Assembly: GCF_026230105.1 (NCBI RefSeq) | Contig: NC_079475.1 | Coordinates: 34,036,086 to 34,100,085, forward strand | Reading direction: 5' to 3' | Source: Diorhabda sublineata | Taxonomy: Eukaryota > Arthropoda > Insecta > Coleoptera > Chrysomelidae | Length of the DNA stretch: 64,000 nt | In this document: in pieces, positions 34,410-48,129 of the stretch | How the letters are laid out: each line of letters begins with the position of its first letter | Numbering within the stretch: position 1 is the stretch's first letter | Notes under the pieces: model-generated | Database searches by the model: none | Told to the model about the DNA's origin: nothing | What the model saw: the letters and a program-made list of their open reading frames with translations, nothing else | Made by a program: the position numbers and the translations under genes

Positions 34410-35125
34410 ATCATAAGACTGTTAGTCCCCAAAAAACTAGAAACATAAAAGCAAATAGTAAAATTACATATATGAAAGAAGATACGTTCAAGAAATTCCT
34501 GTTAAATGAATATTTAATCAAAATGTGTATTGATAAAAGATATAACTCATCAAATTTTCAGAGCTATGAAAATGTGTACAAAAATGATTCTGTAGATCGA
34601 GCTTCTAATAGTTAAAGTGAAACAATGTAATTTTTGTTATAACATTGAGCAAAAATTGTAAAATTTCACGAAAGTAATTGACTAAATTATTCATACAAAA
34701 TGTATTCGTTTAGTCGTCACTGCTTTTCAAGCATCACACGAAGTTCCTAATGAAAGGTAATGGATATTATTAGTAGAGCACGAATATCCATTTCCAGAAT
34801 AAAATAATTGCGCTTAGCGTTTGATACTCTAATTATATCTTCTAGTTAAAAAGAAAAACTATCTAACGTGGATTAGCATATTCTAGAACCGAATACACAA
34901 AAAGAACAATGATTGTGAACCACGATTCAGAAAATATCAGGATAATAGGAAGCAAAAATTGATCGCAGAGTGGCATTTTCTACTAATTACACTGATAAAT
35001 TGACGATGAAAGACACTGTACTTTATAGAAACAGTAGTTCGAAACTGGATATGGATATCTAATTGTAAGAAAATCCTACCATTTGAAATTAGAGCTAATA
35101 AGAAGGTGTTCAGAATACCGATTGT
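34410..35125. other. AT-rich stretch, nothing recognised
   Basis: No protein relic was identified beyond chance open frames such as 34937-35140 minus. Confidence 0.35.
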
Positions 35126-35129
35126 GAAA

Positions 35130-35285
35130 AAAACATACATTATTATAGAGAAAAAGATTTGGTGGGTAGATCAGATAAAGGAAATCGATCAACATCGTCT
35201 ACATCAATATACAGAAGTAGTCAGAGATAGGAAAACATTTGAAACGATGATCCAAGCAATGAATGAAGATAGTGAAGTTATTTAA
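35130..35285 (+). mobile_element. Possible LINE C-terminal fragment
   Basis: The plus strand reads IIIEKKIWWVDQIKEIDQHR, then LHQYTEVVRDRKTFETMIQ and a stop near 35284. This resembles the RWxDQIKE...AxDRxxWRxxI end of LINE proteins. The stretch is short and only moderately similar. Confidence 0.4.
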
Positions 35286-35289
35286 GTAA

Positions 35290-37035
35290 ACCATAGGCTT
35301 TATATCTACATTTTCTTAAGTTGCATTCAATACGTCTCATACCGTCATAATTTGATACAAACAGTGACAAACTCCAACTCATTCTGTGTTTTCATTCTGT
35401 CACTTTCCTGATATCACGCTTGTTGAATCTGTCGTAAAACTTGGATGTTAAACAATTTTTTAACCTTGAGTAACGTTTCAAGTCTCGAAAAAGAATCAAA
35501 GAAGTCAAGAAAATGTGAAAATATATCTATTGTGTATGGTGGTAACTTTGAATATCATTTACAAAAAAGAAATAGCCAAGACGTCCTTCGACATCTAAAA
35601 TGAATATTTTCAGTTTCTAAATTTCAAGGAAAATACCAATCAACTCCGAATTTTGCAAGGGAATGCTGAAACGTTTGCGAAATGATAAAAAAGCATAGAT
35701 AGTGAGTCAACGGCTTTGTTCTTCATCGTGTCGATCTGCGATGCTACATATTCCTTTGATGCGTTAAGATGCGTCTGCTTTAGTCACCAGAATTTGGAAT
35801 ACTCAAGTGATCTGTAGGTAGAAAAGTAAACTTAATGTGATATTCATACTGAACACACCATTTATGCTATCACTACACAAACACTGACAGTTACATTGTT
35901 TCGATAACCATGTTATCGCCTTCAGAGACTGAAGTTGATTTTCGGTGTAATTGTGAGTATAGGTGTAGTGAGAGGGTAAATAGTGTGTTCATTATTCACA
36001 TATATCTTCTATTTCTCAATCGAATGAATATATTTATTCTCATTTCAATTAATATTATCCCCATGGGTTTTGCTGAAGCCGGCACTGCATCCAATAAGCC
36101 TGAACTTAAGATTATTGTTTCACTTATTGAAATTTTTGCAATTTTCTTGTGCAATGAGCCGGAGTTATGTACGAATTTTTAGATTCAAATTCATTTCTCG
36201 AACGCCTTCAAGAGTTATAATTATCTGCGTACCAACCAGCAGGCGAACTCCAAAGTATTGGAATCAGTCGTAAAAATAACATTCGTCATTTGCATTTTTT
36301 GAATGAAAACTCGGTTTATTAGGATCGAGAAGTTCATGACTTTGGCTTGAAAATCTATTTAATTAAAAATTTTATAGATGATTTCAACCGTTGGGAAAAT
36401 TGTAATCAATATTCCAAGTAAGATTGAAAGTAAAAACTATTTTGTTGTAGCATTTATTTCAAAACTAAACGGAAAACATTTCTGGTCTAGAAATTATTCT
36501 TAGATGCAATTAATTCTTAATTTAATGCTATTGACAAAATGTAATAGATCCATACTTTCTTGAAATGTCTCCTTTTCCTCTGTTGAGTAATTGTAAAAAT
36601 ATTATTGAAGTCAGAGATTCGAGAGTCACAATAAAAAAAGGTTATAGATATTGAAGACAAATACATAACAGTTCAATGAGTGTTTTCTGTTCCACACTTG
36701 AGGAGTTTACTTAAGTCGCCGACTAACTTTATATCTAGTTTGTCATATTTTATCAATTGTGGAAACCGTTTCTCGTCAATATTATCACATTCAAAGTCAC
36801 TTACATAGATTAAATTGAAAATAACCGACCAATGACCGGTATTAAATTCAATTCTGCACACTTAAAACGATTGATTTTTCGTTTCTAATAATTTATTTTG
36901 ATTGAAAATGCTAACTTCATCCAACAGCACTATAACCATCACGTGCAAATGAATATTTTGGGATCAAATCCATAGTTGGCTAAATATCAAGTATTTCACT
37001 TTAATATTAAGAATTAATTTTACTTTTATGCCTTT
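35290..37035. other. No element recognised
   Basis: A patch at 35890-36000 with gataaccatgttatcg (a short dyad) and gccttcagagactgaag looks repeat-like, but I cannot place it. Overlapping plus frames at 35910-36273 have no recognisable domain. Confidence 0.3.
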
Positions 37036-37039
37036 TTTT

Positions 37040-37400
37040 TTATTATTCTTGTGGCGATTATCATAGCAATCTTTATTCTGTCAGCATCATTGCGAAAGAG
37101 TTACGGGTAGGTTTTATTGAACCAGATTCCAAGGTTCTTCCAAGGCCAGGATGTTCGTCTTTTTGCTGGACCTCTTCGTCCAAATATTTTGCCTCGCTGT
37201 ACGGCTGGGAGCAATCCGTATCTGGATTTTTTCCATATTATATGGCCGAAGTACCGTAGTTTACGGGCTTTCATGTTTATCACTAATTTTCGTTCTGTTT
37301 TCATTGTTCTGAGTACTTCACTTGCTACCCTGATGGTTCAGGGGATCTTCAGAACTTGTCTACAGAGGCACATTCCGAAATCTTCAAATTCAACCCCATA
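37040..37400 (-). mobile_element. LINE C-terminal fragment
   Basis: Minus-strand translation gives FGMCLCRQVLKIP, TIRVASEVLRTMKTERKLVI, MKARKLRYFGHIIWKKSRYG, LLPAVQRGKIFGRRGPAKRR and TSWPWKNLGIWF. In the next frame FRNDADRIKIAMIIA follows. This is the conserved end of insect LINE proteins (GHxxR, GKxxGxRGxGRRRxSW, NxxxW, KxxIAMxIANxR), open across most of its length apart from one early stop. The 5' part is absent. Confidence 0.88.
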
Positions 37401-37404
37401 AAAC

Positions 37405-39448
37405 AGGAGAGAAAACTTAGGATCCCAACTATTATTTTTATTTCAACAGAGAAACTATTATCCTTGAGGAAGGCACTCACCTAGGGTTCGGTGGGTATTG
37501 CTTTTTCGATGCATGCCCTTTTTTCGCGATCATTGTTCCAATTCTCATTTAATAGTACCATTTTATTTAGTTTGATTTTATTCTGACCATACAAACGAAA
37601 CGTGGTAGACCTTTTATATAGAATGCCCAATTATCTATACGTACATTCATACTTTTTAGCCGTTATCTTAGGTGATTTATTCCTTATACTATTACCAGAA
37701 ATATTCAAAATTGAATCATACAAAATTATCAATATATATTCTAGCAATGTGAAATGTTTGGAAATGAATTTTTATTTAATGTTATTTTTCTATCTACAAA
37801 TTTATTTCATTTATTGGAATGTACTACTAAACTGAACTATTGCTCTACTTGTAATGTGTAAATTGGAATATTCTTGATTTTTTAGAACTCGTACAATGAT
37901 ACGGCTGTAACATTTCTAGAAAAAAAAATGATTGGTTAGTTGAGCAATGTAATTTAAACGCAGGGTAGCAAGTTTATATCTCCTCGAGACTTTTCGACAG
38001 ACAAGTATATAATGGCTCTCAAATTTCACTTCTTTGATGGGTAGTAACAGCATTACTCTTTAAATTCACAGCATCTTTATTCCAAAATTGATGCGGGGTT
38101 TTCCTGTCACCTGTTGAAATTATAGACCAGTCAATGGCAGGGTATTCTAACAGATTAATCCATCTCTACTTGATCTAAGCGCTTTTTTTTAAGTTAAAAT
38201 ATCAATAATCCAAAAATTCTCGTTTCTCCGTAACACATTCTAGCGTGCTTATAAATACATCCTGAAAGGCATCGTACAAAAGGATACTGTATCCTATATC
38301 AGAGCTCGAATCATCAGAACACCCAAACTCTTATTCGAGTATCTTCTTGTTCTCTGTAGTGCATTTGAAAATGAATTAATAGAAATTTCCATGACATATT
38401 TAATCATAAATTACATCTAAATCAAAATCTTTCGACATAATCTACAGATTTACTCACGTAGAAAACTAATTAAAAAAACTATAGGTGATGAAATTTTTAA
38501 TCATATATATATATACAAAAACTTTATCTGTTCAGAGATGAATCACAAGTTCTCAAAATAATTAAGAGGTTGTAATACTTCTTGAAACTTCGAAGATAAG
38601 TCCTCATAATTTTTGTGGCCTCTTTTCCTTAACAAATTCTCAAACGATAAATCTTTGGACATTCGATGTGCTCTAAAAAGTTTCAACGACTTTTCTCTTT
38701 CCTTTTCCCGTCACTACAGATATACATCACCGTGTATGTATGCTCCTCTCCGAAAACTTCTATCCTATATGTCGGTAATGACAGTGTACACAAAGCAAGA
38801 ATTGCAGAGAAAATTGTCGTATATAGAGTTCTTAGGATATCCTGTTCGTCTTCATTTTTGTTATTTACTTTCTCTCACGCCAAGTTGATTACTTCCGCCT
38901 GGGTCTGTCGTGGCTTCTTGACTCGCTAGAAAGCATCACGTGATATTTTGTTAATTCTTTCTGAGAGCTTCACGATACATTGGCGTTTGAGTATTATTGG
39001 ATAAAAACAGTTGAACTTTTTTGACGACTTGTCATTTTATTTGGTGCTCCTGGAGAGCCTTATGCGAGGAAATTGAATACATGGGCGTGGATACTCCCAA
39101 AAATTTATGGGACTACGGGTAATGGTATTGATCCAAAGCCAACTAACATATCATTTTGTATATGTACAATTTATTCTTATATTTTAATCTTCGACTATTA
39201 ACATGAAAAATTATTTAAATTATTCAATAAAAATATTACTTATGGAGATTTTGTGGAGAATATTGCAAGACAATATTCATAAGATTGATAATTAACATTT
39301 TATTGATGACACAATCTATATAATCAAAAATTACAATGATGTATTTGAACCTTTGCACGTCAATAAGTGAACATTACAATCTGGTGTTAGATGAATCAGC
39401 AACTAGCAACTTAAATTAATTTTCTAATAGTAGATTTTGTATAATAAC
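37405..39448. other. AT-rich stretch, nothing recognised
   Basis: Overlapping plus frames at 38613-38929 lack any domain. A short TA run occurs near 38503. Confidence 0.35.
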
Positions 39449-39451
39449 TAA

Positions 39452-39503
39452 GGCCGTTTGACATAGTACAAAACAAATTGCATGCAATTTCTTGTAAGGT
39501 CAG
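39452..39503 (+). repeat. Solitary end of the short Harbinger-like family
   Basis: ggccgtttgacatagtacaa, then gcaatttcttgtaaggt, matches both ends of the 27237-27684 element: ggccgtttgaca as in its right end, and gcaatttcttg as in its left subterminal region. TAA stands immediately before it. No partner end was found nearby, so it may be a truncated copy. Confidence 0.55.
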
Positions 39504-39504
39504 A

Positions 39505-41925
39505 TGTTGCTTAGATGAATATTGGCATTGTATTGAAATTGAGATGAGCATAAATATTATATTATTTGAAATAGAAAGTTTCAGAAACATTGCTGATAGA
39601 AAATTGATGAGTTAAATGGTTCATTAAATTATTGTGCCTAATTAGAAAATACCTTCAAAATGCTGTATAGGTCTTTATTCAATGGTAAATACTGCTTATA
39701 ATAACGTCAAAGATATATAATTCTTCCTTGACTACAACTTTTTAATAACCATAGCTGTTAAACTGACAAAACGCAATAAAAAAGTAGTAATTTGGAAAAT
39801 TCATGATTTTTACTTTCGTATAAAAGTGAAGAGGATGAAGTTTCATTTTAAATTGGAATTATACTGAATTCTTTGGCAGTGAAAATTAATTCCATCTCGC
39901 CCTCATTAAATTCTCAGGTGTTTCATAACCAATCAACAGACTAATTAAAATATTTTTAAAGCCATTATTCCACAAATTTCAAAAGTTTATAACAAGGTGC
40001 ATCAAACTTTTTGAATAAATTTTTTATTTCAACTAAAATTTGTAAAAAATAATACGAAAATAAAATAATTTGATTAAAAATCCATTCTTCCATTTCATTT
40101 AATTGCGTTTCAAAAAAATCAAGGAACTGATATTGATAATGTATTTTCACAATAAACATTTTTAAATGTACCATCAATAAATTGAATGTTTGTGAAATAA
40201 TACTATCCAAATCTTCCACTTTATCATTGGATATTTCACAACAAGGAACTATAATAATTATTAGACTTCATTAGGTTTGTAGGGAATTAAGATAAAGTCA
40301 AATCAAAATTGTTTTGCATTATTTAAGGTATTTTGGACATGAAATTCTACGTCTACTCTAATATTAGCTACTTTTAATATTCATTTCACAAGTTGTGAAA
40401 ATAGGTGGAATCATTTTCTTGATCTAACCTCTGAAAAAGAAAAAAAACACGCGCACATAACGAATTCGTGAAGACGTGTACGTTATTGACGAGATGCATG
40501 ACGCCAAACTTTTATAGACTTAGAATGATAAAATAGTGAAGAACATAAGGCTGTCATGACAGATACTCTGGAAACCACTCTAGATAATAGGGCTAAATCA
40601 ACTACTATTTGACAGAAATTATCTGTGTTCTGTCCTGGAACAAGAAAGGTCACGGAATATATATTCTGTACCAGCCGTCATTTCAACTCATCAAGCAGCG
40701 CTTGGAAATCCACTGTTTATTTCATAATTTAACCAGAGACCGTAGTGGAATCATCGACAGAGACCTGGGGGCAACAAGTGAATTCATAATAGAGGTTTTC
40801 TAAGAAATTCGACGTTAGGAGAAGGTACGAATTCGTTTACATATATAAGAGGAACCGCCAGAATTCCTATATGAAGTAATACCGAGAAAACAGAGGTATA
40901 TGACAGTTTTTTGACTGGTATTTGGTAAAGTCTTAGCTAGATATTCTAGTGACAAGACTTAGCATGAAAACATTACGTGTACTCACACGCGTATCTATTT
41001 GATTGATTGTAATACACTCTTATGCTAATATAATAAAATTTTAATCATTTTCAAAATAAAGTTCAATGATTGATCCAATAAATCACATTGTAATAAACGT
41101 ATAAACATCTGTAATTACAGAAAATTACATTTTTCTCTTAATAATTCGATATAAAAGATATGCTGCATTCCATTCCAAACAAATTTGTCGATTTTTCTCA
41201 GTGGGTCAATTTATTCCAGAAAAGGAAAAAAATCAAGTGGTACAACAATATTCAATTTTTTTCCCAAAAAAAACTTTCTCTCACACCTTGTACTCCAACG
41301 AGATACCGCGTTTTCCAGATATTGAATTAAAATAAATGCGTGTAATAATTCCACGTTGCTCCACTTCAAAACTTTGTAAATGTTTCTTTCCCATACCACA
41401 GCAACACAAAGTGAACAGCACCCTCTACCTCCTACTGCGGTGTAATGTACATTTCTGACTTCACTTCGGAAAAAATATTTCTCGACTTCCCTCATGTTTC
41501 ATTTTGGGTGTTATGTTAAAGTTTCAGGAGTTTCTGGCTCACACTCTTCTAGAAAACGTAGGAAGGAAAAGGAGGCTTTCTTGTGCCTTTCAGGATAGGA
41601 CTTTGTTGGATTATATCTTCCATTAATTTTGTAGGCTTTGGAAGGGCTTAGATAATTTGAAAAAAGCAATAAAATGTAATGAATTGAATTGTGAATACTA
41701 TACTACATAAATCAATAACTTTTTATTATTTTTTGTCATAATTCCTCCTATTATTTCTAGTTAGTCCGGAATCTCTTATACTATCTAAAAGATTAAGTCA
41801 TATTGATTTAATGAAGGAGTTATCAACTGAAATTGCGAAAGAGATGGAAATAGGAAAAATTTTCTAAGGAGAAAAAAATTTCTGTCTGATGACTTACGAG
41901 TGGAGTTCCAATAATAAGATACGAC
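39505..41925. other. AT-rich stretch, nothing recognised
   Basis: The plus frame at 40609-40803 and minus frames at 39965-40219 and 41211-41495 show no known motifs. Confidence 0.35.
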
Positions 41926-41929
41926 TTAG

Positions 41930-42240
41930 CACCAGAAGTATAATATGAGTATAGTCTTTGTTCAGAAACAATTGCCAGATGCCTAAACCCAACCATTCCA
42001 TTGTTCAACGAGGCAAAAGATTCTTTGTTACCAGAATTTCTGTATCTGCTTATCCTGCAGTTTGTCGCTCGACCTCGTCATCCGTATTGCAGCATTTCTC
42101 TTTGAGATATGTTTTGAACACGCCATACAGAGCGATATATCCGAGCTATAAGGAAGATCCTTAAACTGACGATTCCACTTAATTATTACACTGACAAAAT
42201 GAAGTCGCATGTTATCGTGAAGTAAAATAATTCTCTGCGT
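41930..42240 (-). mobile_element. Mariner transposase C-terminal relic
   Basis: Minus-strand translation includes LHDNMRLHFVSVI (second catalytic Asp in HDN), then LPYSSDIS in place of the usual HPPYSPDLAP. In a shifted frame, NTDDEVERQT matches the ..DDEVK.AV helix, followed by FW-QRIFCLVEQWNGWV-ASG, close to the FYxxGIxxLxxRWxxCIxxxG end of mariner proteins. Distances are shorter than normal between the second and third catalytic regions, so a small deletion is likely. The upstream part was not found. Confidence 0.65.
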
Positions 42241-42244
42241 GAGC

Positions 42245-45200
42245 AGTAATGATACAAATTATCCCATATTACCTGTCTAAGTAATGATTTTTTTTCGCTC
42301 AAAGAATTCAAGTGTCGACTTTTTTGTGGAAAGCGCTTTCTCGAGACATTTCACTGGACGATTTTTGATTTTATTCAATGGGAATTTGTAACAAAATATG
42401 AATCTTCTTTTCACCGGCATCCAAATTTTTTATGGGAACCAATGAAACAATCTCGTCATCATTTCTCCAATCAAATTTACTACTGTAATGTCATTCTTCA
42501 TCTTAAACTTATATTTGCACCTAATAAATGATAGTAATTTGGAAAAACGTTCTGATCTTTAATACATTAATACTTAACTTAACTTCATATTTTTTTATGT
42601 TTTTTAAAGTGGGAGGAACTTTCAATCGCCTTTTCTCCTTAACCATTTCATTTCTATTTATTTATTATTTAAAATATTTATATCGCTTGTAAAAAGTGGT
42701 ATTCCCTATGTTATTACACAAGAAAATTTCTACTATTTTCTTAGCTCCTTGAGATTTTTTTTTATAATTTGGAACGAAGCTTAATTCTTTATTCGATATC
42801 CATTTTTCCAGAAAAGCACTTCTAATACCGTTTTACTGAAAGAAATATCCAAACGTAAGCTGCAACGTATTAAAATTTTGTTTGTTGTATTAACTGTATA
42901 TTTTAAATTATCTTATGATTCATGAACAGAGTAATTATTATATTATTTTAGTTCTTTTCTACATCATACTCATATTTTCATTTGGATAAAGTAGATATTC
43001 ATATTTCTGATGAAATATTACGTTGAGTTCTCCCCTGTACTTGGCTGTTTTGCCTTTGTTCCTGCTTTTATTATTTCATCCAAATGGAGGCGGTATGAAG
43101 GTTATGTCTTTTATACTACGACATTAACTTGTTATTTATTATTCACTTAGTTTTTCACTATCTTTATCTACAAATATTATATATAACCTCTTAAATATTG
43201 TTGTATTTCAAAATACAGTAATTTCCAGTATTGTAGGAATAGCTTAAAAATAATTCATAATCGTTCCGAATTAAGATTCAACAAAATGGAATCTTTCAGA
43301 ATAAAGTGATAAACGATTTGTTGCTTTCCATTGTTTCGATTTCACTGCAAATCCATCCTTCAAACCTTTTTTACAATGATTCTTGTCAATAGTTGTATCG
43401 CGATGTTGCTTCTGATTTTTCAGCAACAATGAATAAACAAGCGCAAACAGCAAATGATTATATTAACACACATGCGATTTGACCACCGTTCTAACTGAAG
43501 ATGACTGGCATCAAGATTTCACAGAACTGCTGTTTGCGTGCAATGGAAATAGGAATTAAACATTATTAGTAATTATCTGATTACGGTACTGTTAAGCACG
43601 GCAACTTGTGATTAACGATTTTGAAAAATTTTTGAAATTTATTAAGAAATTGATTACTGAAAATGTATTTTTTTATTTTTTGATCGTTTTTATAATAAAT
43701 TAGTTACTTTTTCTCTAGAACTCGACAGCTGACACTTTGAAATACTATGTTTCGCAGGCTGCAGACCCATGATTTGATTCAACGACCACTTCAATGCCGT
43801 TAACAAACATTCGCGAGCAGTTTTCTCAACAAAAATCGCTTGTACTCGTATTTATAATGTGTGTGAGACCAGCTTTAGATTTGAATTGATAAAATCGAAA
43901 TCGGAAATCGAATTTTTGATAATATACCAAATGAAAACAAGGTGAATAGAGAGTTCAGTTGAATATTTCAGATACAGCAACTAGAATGACGAGCACTGAG
44001 CATAAATTGGATTGGTAGTGAATTCATGAATAAATTAGTACGGGATTTAGTAAGCAAAATGGATATAATAAGACGTGCTTAAATTTATCTGTCTAAATAA
44101 TATAAGTTGTGAGTTAATATAAAACATTCCACTACTATCATAATTCGTCATAACTGTCCTTATATTGAGAATAGCAGTGTTACTGCTCCATTTATAAATA
44201 CACAAGATATTATAGAACAGATTTGGAAAGCTCAGTTTCATCTTAGGATTAAAAATGTTCCAAGAAATTTGAAGCACGAAACATACTACATATTGACTGA
44301 AAACCATAGTAATTAAAAATGAAACAAATGATGACTTCTTATGAAAAGGACTAAACTGAATATAATTTAACCGAGTTACCGACGTCTTGGAAAGAACAAT
44401 GAAGCTGGGGTGGCAGTATATGTGGCAAGGAAAGATGCAGAATAATGGTCATAATGGGTAACATTTAGGAAAACATTGAAAACAAAAAAGAATAGGACGG
44501 ACCCAAAAAAGTAATCACTGTCACAAAGGTTGAAATAGATAATCGTGGAAAAGGTAGAATAGACTTTTATGGAAAAATGCTGAAAACTAAAAATTTTATG
44601 ATAAATCATGTCAATAAAATTGTTTAAGAGTGCAAATAACGTCTCTAAAAAATCGGATCCACCAACCATACAATTTTAAGTCGCGTTATCGAGCCTTTAA
44701 GCAATATTAATATTTAACATTTGTAAACTAATTTAATTGAAAGTTCATATGAATTATTTATTTCACTACAGTCATAAAATACCTGAGATTAATTCAATAC
44801 AATTAAATTGAAGATACTATAAAATATTATTCTAGAATGGCAAAAATGGTAAATTCCATATTTCTGAGACTTGTCGTGATGATTTGACTGATAGCCGACG
44901 ATCTAACCACCAAATAATTTTTGTTATAAATCGTTAAAAGGTAGAATTTATGTTTGAAATTGTAGTTGATTCAATAAAAGATGAAATATTAATAACAAAT
45001 AAACTAATAGAATTGATTAAGTTGTAGTAAAAAATTCTTTCATCCATATTTTCCAACAAATATTTCAAATTTTGTGTACGACCTTAGACTATCGGATTAT
45101 CTACTGACGAAACTAACATATGAAATCTACATTAAGACGCACATCATCTCTAGAAATATATGATTCCAACATTATAATAAATGTTTATTGTAATAGTTTG

Positions 45201-45310
45201 TTGAGATTCCTTCCTATGTTTGAATTGCAACATTCCTCAAACAGAATCTATAGTTACATTTGTTTAACTTATTTGATTCTACGCCTCTGATATTTTGCTA
45301 CAATTTCCGT
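42245..45310. other. No element firmly recognised
   Basis: A short inverted pair, gcgcaaacagca at about 43440 and tgctgtttgcg at about 43527, could be ends of a small element, but nothing diagnostic lies between. Other open frames look like chance. Confidence 0.3.
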
Positions 45311-45316
45311 TGCCAG

Positions 45317-45410
45317 ACAACGAGATCTTTTCACCGAATGAAATAGAGAATATATTTTCAGGTACTTCTAGCAGTTATCTTGTGAAAAATGGAACCTTCG
45401 ATCTCTACAC
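45317..45410 (+). CDS. Candidate small coding exon, product unknown
   Basis: A good acceptor (ctacaatttccgttgccag) precedes an open block reading NEIFSPNEIENIFSGTSSSY, then LVKNGTFDLY, up to a donor-like CTACAC/gtaaat. Length is 94 bp, starting with two bases of a split codon and ending with two. A shorter version ends at TTTTCAG/gtactt (45361). The stop TAA lies just after the donor. Evidence is the splice-like borders and plausible protein composition only. Its end phase fits the start phase of the 54652-54752 block. Confidence 0.3.
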
Positions 45411-45414
45411 GTAA

Positions 45415-47335
45415 ATAATACAAGCTTCAAAATTGTGATAAAATAAAGCACGTTAAATCAATTTTTCTTTAGAGTTGAAAGAAACGGTGGAAAAATCTGA
45501 GTAGGCTAATGAAACATTTGAAGCATGAATATCTTGATGACAAAATATTGTTGGTGGACGAATTTACTTCTAAAATTGAGGAGATGATTTTTATAAACGC
45601 TTTTAGTGAGTTTTTAGTAATAATATGCTGGTACTGCCAAACTTTATTATTATCAAATTAATTCTATCGGGTGTAGCAATATATAATGTCGTCTATTATT
45701 ATACCAGTATTTTTCACTGTAAAACCAAATCAACTTTAAAGTAAGTAGCCTTTGTTTTTTATTACTTGTGCTCAACTTCGGATAACATCTTATAGTATAT
45801 GATTCACGAGTGTATAGTGGAGGTTATTATTCATGACATGAAATTAATTGTACTAGTAAAGATTTTACGTGAGTAGGGGGGGTTTTCTTTTTTTAAAAAC
45901 ATCGCCTTCAGATGGTGACTAATTTTCATATCTGATAACAACAACAATTTATGATTCTTTTATTGCGCTTTTTTTCAATCAATTCATATGGAGTCCAATA
46001 TCTAAACTATTGGACCTTGCCAAGGGGTAGTTTTTGGAAATAGTTTGAAAGAATTGCAAGAAGATATGAGTGCAACTGCTCTTAGTTTCCGGTTTTGGAT
46101 AGTTTTCTTGACCAAAAACAAGACGTCTACCAAATTTGGGTTTGCAAGAGCAAGACCAAGACACAGCATGTGAAATTTCTGTGATTTTCTGTTTTTATGT
46201 ACAAATAGTGCTCATAATTCTAGGGTCAGAATTTTTTAGTCAAAATATAGAAGAAAAACTCTCTTTCAACTTTGTAAAAAAATGATTGACGAATGTATCA
46301 TCTTGGCTTGGGCTCTTCATACAGAAGTTGCTGGAAAAGGATAGGGATGTGGTATATTTTTTCATCCTTGTTCATAATGGAAAAATATTTAAAGGAAGGT
46401 TGGGTTTCCTATAATTATAATTTTTGTTTGTGCTTATAAAATTGATAACTAGTTTAATGGTCGTCCTTAACTTGTCCTACGCACTTAAGCAATTAACTGT
46501 AAATACATAGAAAGTCTTACTATCACACAGACAAACCTAAATAAGTGATATACATGTTGGAATTTGTCTCAATGTTTGAAACCGAACATTTTCTTCAATA
46601 AATTGCGTCCAAAAAAAAAAGAAAAAGTGGAAGATTAACAAGAGCCTTGATGCCAGATCAATTATTACACTGCAAGATCAAATTTTGGTCTTGTACTCGT
46701 ATTTAGTCATCACCAATTGCAAGCTAAACGTTTTAATTTAAGATTTATAATCAATTTAAATGAGCAGAACTCACCTCCCACATTATTATGAATCCCTATT
46801 TTGTAAAATACTTTTAATATGAGGCTATTAAACTATTCTTTTACAAAATTAATCTGTAAATCGACAAAAATACGCTTATTTCATAAGTAAAATGAACATT
46901 TTTCGTAATACTCCATTCTTCTATATTCTGCAACCACAAGGTTACAGAACTAACTAGAAAATTTGTGTTTTTTTAGCCTTATGTTTCCAGTTAAGAGTAA
47001 AATTGTATAGCGATTCAAATCAAATCACTATTGTTATTTTCCAATTAAAAAGAACTGCTTCTCTCGTCCCAACATAAAATAAAAATTGATTTTTCGGTTG
47101 TACATCACATAGTTTACTAATTGGTTTAATAAACAGAAAATTGCTGTTAGCTACTAAAAGGTTCCCTCAAGGGAAATTTTTAGAACCATTTTCCGTATAG
47201 TTTCTATTTCTGTGGTCTTGTCTGTCTAGTACAATTTGTGTTTTGTCATTTTCAGCTGTATTATCTACTATGTAGCCTATAGAAGAAACAAAAACCTATT
47301 AAAAAACAAAAACATAACCAAACAAAACAAAATTA
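45415..47335. other. AT-rich stretch, nothing recognised
   Basis: No transposon fragment or convincing coding block was identified. Confidence 0.35.
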
Positions 47336-47339
47336 AAAT

Positions 47340-47830
47340 GTACAAAACCCTAATAAGACTAAGAACTTGAAAGAACCGAGAGAAAGATAATGACAGCTAT
47401 AATAGGTCCAACCATAACAGAGGAGAGAGAAAGGGGAGCAAAGATAAACGAAGAAATATAACAACAGCTGAAGAAGCAAATATAGTGAGATACATGAAAG
47501 CAAAAAGGCTCAACTGGGCTAGGCATATAATAAGGAGAAAACCAATTGAAATGTTAAAAACATAACGCATTGGATCTCATTGAGGCTAAGAAGAGGAGGC
47601 AGGCCGTGAAAGAAAGAGAAACAAAATAGAGGAGGACATGAGAGCAATTAATACAGAGAATTGAACGGCAAAAAGGCGGAATGGAAAATAATAACAAAAG
47701 CAGCCACGACAAACTATAAAGGAAACAAAAATAAAAAACGAGAAGTAATAGACCTCAAAAAAGGATTTTAAAGCGCTATAGGCTATAGCTATAATCCAAA
47801 GGATGGAAAGGCTTGATGATGATGATTGGA
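47340..47830 (+). mobile_element. LINE 3' fragment with ATG-repeat tail
   Basis: Plus-strand pieces in changing frames are RIMTAIIGPTI, INEEIQQQL-like, TAEEANIVRYMKAKRLNWAR with HIIRRKPIEMLKT (47461-47565), RRRGGRP-like, IEEDMRAINTEN and AKRRNGK. They match the LINE end IVRFVKAxRLRWAGHVxRM...GKRRRGRPRxRW..V.EDLxxxxxxxW. A stretch ending gatgatgatgattgg (47815-47829) looks like the simple-repeat 3' tail used by many LINEs. Numerous stops are present. Confidence 0.75.
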
Positions 47831-48129
47831 TTGGATGAATATTTTGAGAAAATATTGATACCAAAACTGAATGAAACGAAATTATTATTATTAAATATTA
47901 ATTAATTAATATTAATTACGAGAATTAAGATATTTTTTACTGCTAAAATATAAAAAAAACAAGAGGTCTATATCTTTTAGAATATTTTGTTCACAAGTAA
48001 AAGGGCAACTAATCTCAATAACAAGAATGACAGTAATGCTATTTAGATTGATTATTTGCAATAAAAATTTTAACTTTACCAACCATAATATTTTCTTTCC
48101 CTGATTTATGTTCAATGAATTTTTCAGCT

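Noticed and set aside
35890..36000. Patch with gataaccatgttatcg as a known satellite or Helitron end
   Set aside because: I could not find the defining ends or a second copy, so no class is claimed.
37117..37401. Plus-strand open frame of 94 codons
   Set aside because: Antisense of the LINE C-terminus, which matches on the minus strand.
44376..44669. Minus-strand open frame of 97 codons
   Set aside because: Phe/Tyr-rich chance translation; the plus strand shows only a very weak LINE endonuclease resemblance that I could not defend.
47586..47864. Minus-strand frame with Ser/Phe-rich composition
   Set aside because: Antisense of the LINE 3' fragment at 47340-47830.
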